Assembly (NCBI GenBank): GCA_964620555.1
Contig: CAZUGZ010000033.1
Location: 1-25,761 of the forward strand
Reading direction: 5' to 3'
DNA: 25,761 nucleotides
From: JAPOQD01 sp964620555
Lineage (GTDB): Bacteria > Pseudomonadota > Gammaproteobacteria > Pseudomonadales > Halieaceae
Position 1 is the stretch's first letter. Each line of letters starts with the position of its first letter. This document shows positions 23,192 through 25,761 of the stretch, in pieces. The notes beneath the pieces are model-generated. The model saw only the letters and a program-made list of their open reading frames with translations. It searched no databases and had not been told where the DNA came from. Made by a program: the position numbers and the translations under genes.

Positions 23192-24478
23192 CTACCGGAT
23201 CGCAACCTCCCCGGTGCCGTGCCTTTCCTCGCCTCCCGGGCCGAGGTATTCCGCGCAGGTCTTCAGTATCTGTTCCAGCAACAATCCGTGCTGGCGTTTC
23301 AGCAGGCCCTGCAGCGGTCTCGCGAACCCGATCAGCACCGAACTGCCCCCGGCGTCGGCTTTCCACTTCAGGAGCTGCTCGGCCTCGTTCTCCAGTTCGG
23401 CCTCCGGCGTGAGCAAAATCGCCCCGGGTTGTGCCTTCACCCGGGTTTCCATGTCACTGATGACGGGTTGACAGTTCAGCGCCGGATAGAAGTCCCCACG
23501 TCTGCTTGAATCCGCCTCACCGAGGCCACAGCACCAGGACGAGTCCAGTTTCAGCCTGACCCGGCTTTGCAGACTCGTGGCCAGCAGTCTGCAAAGCCAG
23601 GCGCTGCTGGCTGCTCTCAACACCGGGGAGCCGGCGGAATGGCGGCCCTGGAAACTGACCAGTACGCCAAACCTGCGCACTACCTGTAGTTCGCCTGCAT
23701 AGGGCTGGGCGGCAGTGGCGATCAGATGCTGCAGAAAAAGCAGGTAGCGGCGCAGCGTGATTTCGTCGAGCAGGTCCGCGTAGCTGTCCAGCATGTCGAG
23801 TCGAATGTACAACAGCCCCGCGCTGTCCAGATGCGCCAGGTCCCCACCGACTCCGGGGCCCTCTCCGCACAACAGATCCAGTGGCAGGTCGGCTATGACC
23901 TGCTCCAGAACCGCCACTTCGTCCCCCGGGGGCGATGCCACCTGCCTTTGCAGTTTGCTCGTTGCAGCACTGATTCTGGCCGCCACCGGCCGGGCCAGAT
24001 TGCTGCCGATGACGGTGGCAAAGGCACACAGCAGCAGCGCCAGCAGTAACAGCAGGACAGCTACCGATTGCTGTTGGGCCAGCGCCCTGTTGTCCTCCAG
24101 GTAGATGTGCAGCCGCCCCAGGGACTGGTCGGCGGCCCGGACTTCGCTGCTGAAGCGGGTGCCGGCTTCGTCCCCGGCGGCGCCGACCTGCCGTTCGTTG
24201 GTATCGTAGACCCGGGCACCCCGCAACTGGTTCAGCGATACCAGCATTTCGAGGTTGACCTCCAGCCCGATCATGTCGCCTCGCGCCATCACTTCCCCCA
24301 CCTCCAGGGCCGATTGGTGGGCCAGCATGCGGCCTCGCTCGGCCTCCTGCTGCAGCAGCAGGTAGCGGTTGGCGAGGAAACTTACCGTGACCAGGATCGT
24401 ACTGACGAGCAGGCACAGGCCGCCGAGGACACTCGCCGATTTCTGGGTCAACCTAAAACGGGTCTTGAGGCTCTGCAC
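23192..24478 (-). CDS. YtjB/AhpA-like membrane protein with a possible degenerate nucleotide-cyclase domain
   Basis: Two membrane segments (about 16-38 and 137-158) enclose a ~100-residue periplasmic domain, followed by a short HAMP-like stretch (LARPVAARISAATSKLQRQV). This, and its place divergent from serB, match the SMP/YtjB (AhpA) family of unknown function. E. coli YtjB ends soon after; this protein of 428 residues has a further cytoplasmic part. Residues 222-278 (LLYIRLDMLDSYADL... to ...RRFGVLVSFQG) and 330-360 (FYPALNCQPVISDMETRVKAQPGAILLTPEA) resemble the order of class III cyclase motifs, including a GDxVNxAxRL-like and GxIxxS-like stretch, but the second metal aspartate position reads RFG, so catalysis is doubtful. 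The start is GTG 24478 without a strong ribosome binding site. It is convergent with parC (14-bp gap). Confidence 0.75.
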   Translation of the reverse strand: MQSLKTRFRLTQKSASVLGGLCLLVSTILVTVSFLANRYLLLQQEAERGRMLAHQSALEVGEVMARGDMIGLEVNLEMLVSLNQLRGARVYDTNERQVGAAGDEAGTRFSSEVRAADQSLGRLHIYLEDNRALAQQQSVAVLLLLLALLLCAFATVIGSNLARPVAARISAATSKLQRQVASPPGDEVAVLEQVIADLPLDLLCGEGPGVGGDLAHLDSAGLLYIRLDMLDSYADLLDEITLRRYLLFLQHLIATAAQPYAGELQVVRRFGVLVSFQGRHSAGSPVLRAASSAWLCRLLATSLQSRVRLKLDSSWCCGLGEADSSRRGDFYPALNCQPVISDMETRVKAQPGAILLTPEAELENEAEQLLKWKADAGGSSVLIGFARPLQGLLKRQHGLLLEQILKTCAEYLGPGGEERHGTGEVAIR

Positions 24479-24552
24479 TATCTGCTATGAGTTGCTGGTT
24501 CGGGTTTGACGGCAGCGGGTAGAATAGGTGCTTTCGACATGGGTAGCATACC

Positions 24553-25761
24553 TTGAAAGAGATTTTGTTGATAACCGTCGCCGGTCAAACCGGGCCCCGG
24601 GAGACGGCCACGTTCACCGCCATTTTGGCGGACTTCCGCATCAACGTGCTGGATATCGGGCAAGCGGTCATTCACGACACGCTTGCCCTGGGTGTGCTGG
24701 TGGAATTCCCCGGGGCCGACCAGTCGGCCAGTTTGCTCCGGACGCGCCTGGCGAACGCCTGTGAGCCGGGTCTGCAGGTGAGCTTCACACCGATCAGCGA
24801 AGCGAACTACGAAGCGTGGGTAGGGGGGCAGGGCCAGCCACGCTACGTGGTCAGCCTGTTGGCGAGGAGCATCAGCGCCCGTCATCTGGCTCGCGTCACC
24901 GGCGTCTTTGCCGACCGCGGCCTGACCATCGATGGCATCAACCGCCTGTCCGGGCGATTGTCGCTCGGCGTGCAACCGCCCCGCAGCAAAGCCTGTGTGG
25001 AATTCAGCGCGCGCGGTGAACTGGCGGATGAACAGGGCTTTCGCTACCAATTGCTGGAATTGGCGAGTGAACTGGATGTCGATATTTCCCTGCAGGAGGA
25101 CAACCGCTACCGCCGTCACCGCCGCCTGGTGGCCTTCGATATGGATTCCACCCTGATCGACACTGAAGTGATCGATGAACTTGCCGGGATCGCCGGGGTC
25201 GGGCCGCAGGTCAGCGCCATCACCGAACGGGCTATGCACGGCGAGATGGACTTCGATACCGCCCTGCGACAGCGCGTGGCGCTGTTGAAGGGCCTGGATG
25301 AAACCGTGCTGGCCGACGTTGCCCGGCGCCTGCCGCTCACCGAGGGCGCCCGGCAACTCATCGGCACCCTCAAGTCGCTGGGTTACAAGACCGCCATCCT
25401 GTCGGGGGGCTTCCGTTACTTTGGCGAGTACCTGCAACGACAACTGGGAATCGATTACGTCTATGCCAACGAGTTGGAAATTGTCGACGGCAAGGTGACG
25501 GGCCGGGTTCGTGAGCCGATCGTGGATGGTCCCCGCAAAGCCGGTCTGCTGCGCGAGATCGCCGAGCGTGAGGACATCGACCTGCAGCAGGTCATCAGTG
25601 TCGGCGATGGCGCCAACGACCTGCCCATGCTGAGCATCGCCGGCCTGGGTATCGCCTTTCGGGCCAAACCGGTGGTCAAGCGCGGCGCCGAGCAATCCAT
25701 CTCCACCCTGGGTCTGGACGGCATTCTCTACCTGCTGGGCATCGGCGACCGCTTTCAATAG
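24553..25761 (+). CDS. serB: Phosphoserine phosphatase SerB with two ACT-like domains
   Basis: Final enzyme of serine synthesis, hydrolysing O-phosphoserine. It is 402 residues, like pseudomonad SerB and longer than the E. coli enzyme (322). Two ACT-like regulatory modules cover about 3-90 (ILLITVAGQTGPRETATF) and 97-180 (RYVVSLLARSISARHLARV). The HAD domain has nucleophile D196 and acid/base D198 in AFDMDSTLID, motif II SGGF, and metal site GDGANDLPM (351-359) with D352 and D356. The start is a TTG (MKEILL); the only nearby ATG (24538) is out of frame. A TAGAAT hexamer at 24520-24525 may be the -10 of a promoter, with no convincing -35. The stop codon is the last three bases of the window. 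Confidence 0.96.
   Translation: MKEILLITVAGQTGPRETATFTAILADFRINVLDIGQAVIHDTLALGVLVEFPGADQSASLLRTRLANACEPGLQVSFTPISEANYEAWVGGQGQPRYVVSLLARSISARHLARVTGVFADRGLTIDGINRLSGRLSLGVQPPRSKACVEFSARGELADEQGFRYQLLELASELDVDISLQEDNRYRRHRRLVAFDMDSTLIDTEVIDELAGIAGVGPQVSAITERAMHGEMDFDTALRQRVALLKGLDETVLADVARRLPLTEGARQLIGTLKSLGYKTAILSGGFRYFGEYLQRQLGIDYVYANELEIVDGKVTGRVREPIVDGPRKAGLLREIAEREDIDLQQVISVGDGANDLPMLSIAGLGIAFRAKPVVKRGAEQSISTLGLDGILYLLGIGDRFQ

Noticed and set aside
1..25761. Search for tRNA/rRNA genes, CRISPR arrays, phage modules, toxin-antitoxin or defence systems
   Set aside because: None could be supported by reading the sequence. Outside the first 148 bases the window is occupied by ordinary chromosomal genes with short spacers.

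Overview
The window is a GC-rich stretch of a gammaproteobacterial chromosome, probably from a marine relative of the pseudomonads (Cellvibrionales/Halieaceae type). This placement is an inference from gene order and protein style: thiI beside glnA, glnA-DUF4124-ntrB-ntrC, parC-YtjB-like-serB, and a class Ia NrdA with two ATP cones. One run of 10 N (7923-7932) inside nrdA shows it is a draft scaffold or MAG. The left edge lies in what looks like the end of an insertion sequence. The right edge falls exactly on the serB stop codon.

Layout. 1-148: probable insertion sequence terminus with three 24-bp-period repeats. 181-561 (-): dgkA, diacylglycerol kinase. 693-5452 (+): TetR-family regulator, protein tyrosine/lipid phosphatase, glycerolipid acyltransferase and dinG helicase, closely spaced. 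5460-9801 (-): nrdA-nrdB and a small unknown gene with a strong ribosome binding site, behind a sigma70-type promoter carrying a tandem pair of NrdR-like boxes 31 bp apart. 10140-12256 (-): argD-argF. 12374-16857 (-): glnA-DUF4124-ntrB-ntrC nitrogen operon, with a sigma54 promoter and paired NtrC sites upstream of glnA, an internal terminator after glnA and an intrinsic terminator after ntrC. 17147-19092 (+): thiI-dtd. 19079-20578 (-): membrane-anchored sorbosone-dehydrogenase-like PQQ protein fused to cytochrome c. 20886-23177 (+): parC. 23192-24478 (-): YtjB/AhpA-like membrane protein. 24553-25761 (+): serB.

How the genes fit together. Most of the window is housekeeping: dNTP synthesis, arginine synthesis, ammonium assimilation and its two-component control, tRNA 4-thiouridine modification and D-aminoacyl-tRNA proofreading, chromosome decatenation and serine synthesis. 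The nitrogen operon is self-contained: NtrB/NtrC would act on the sigma54 promoter whose transcript encodes them, and a terminator after glnA would keep ntrBC expression lower than glnA. The left part groups lipid-related functions (DgkA, acyltransferase, possible lipid phosphatase) around one TetR regulator.

I saw no tRNA, rRNA, CRISPR array, phage gene or defence system. The least explained items are: the YtjB-like protein, whose C-terminal half resembles a degenerate class III nucleotide cyclase; the terminator hairpin that contains the start codon of the DUF4124 gene; the small gene after nrdB; and an arginine at the main quinolone-resistance position of ParC.
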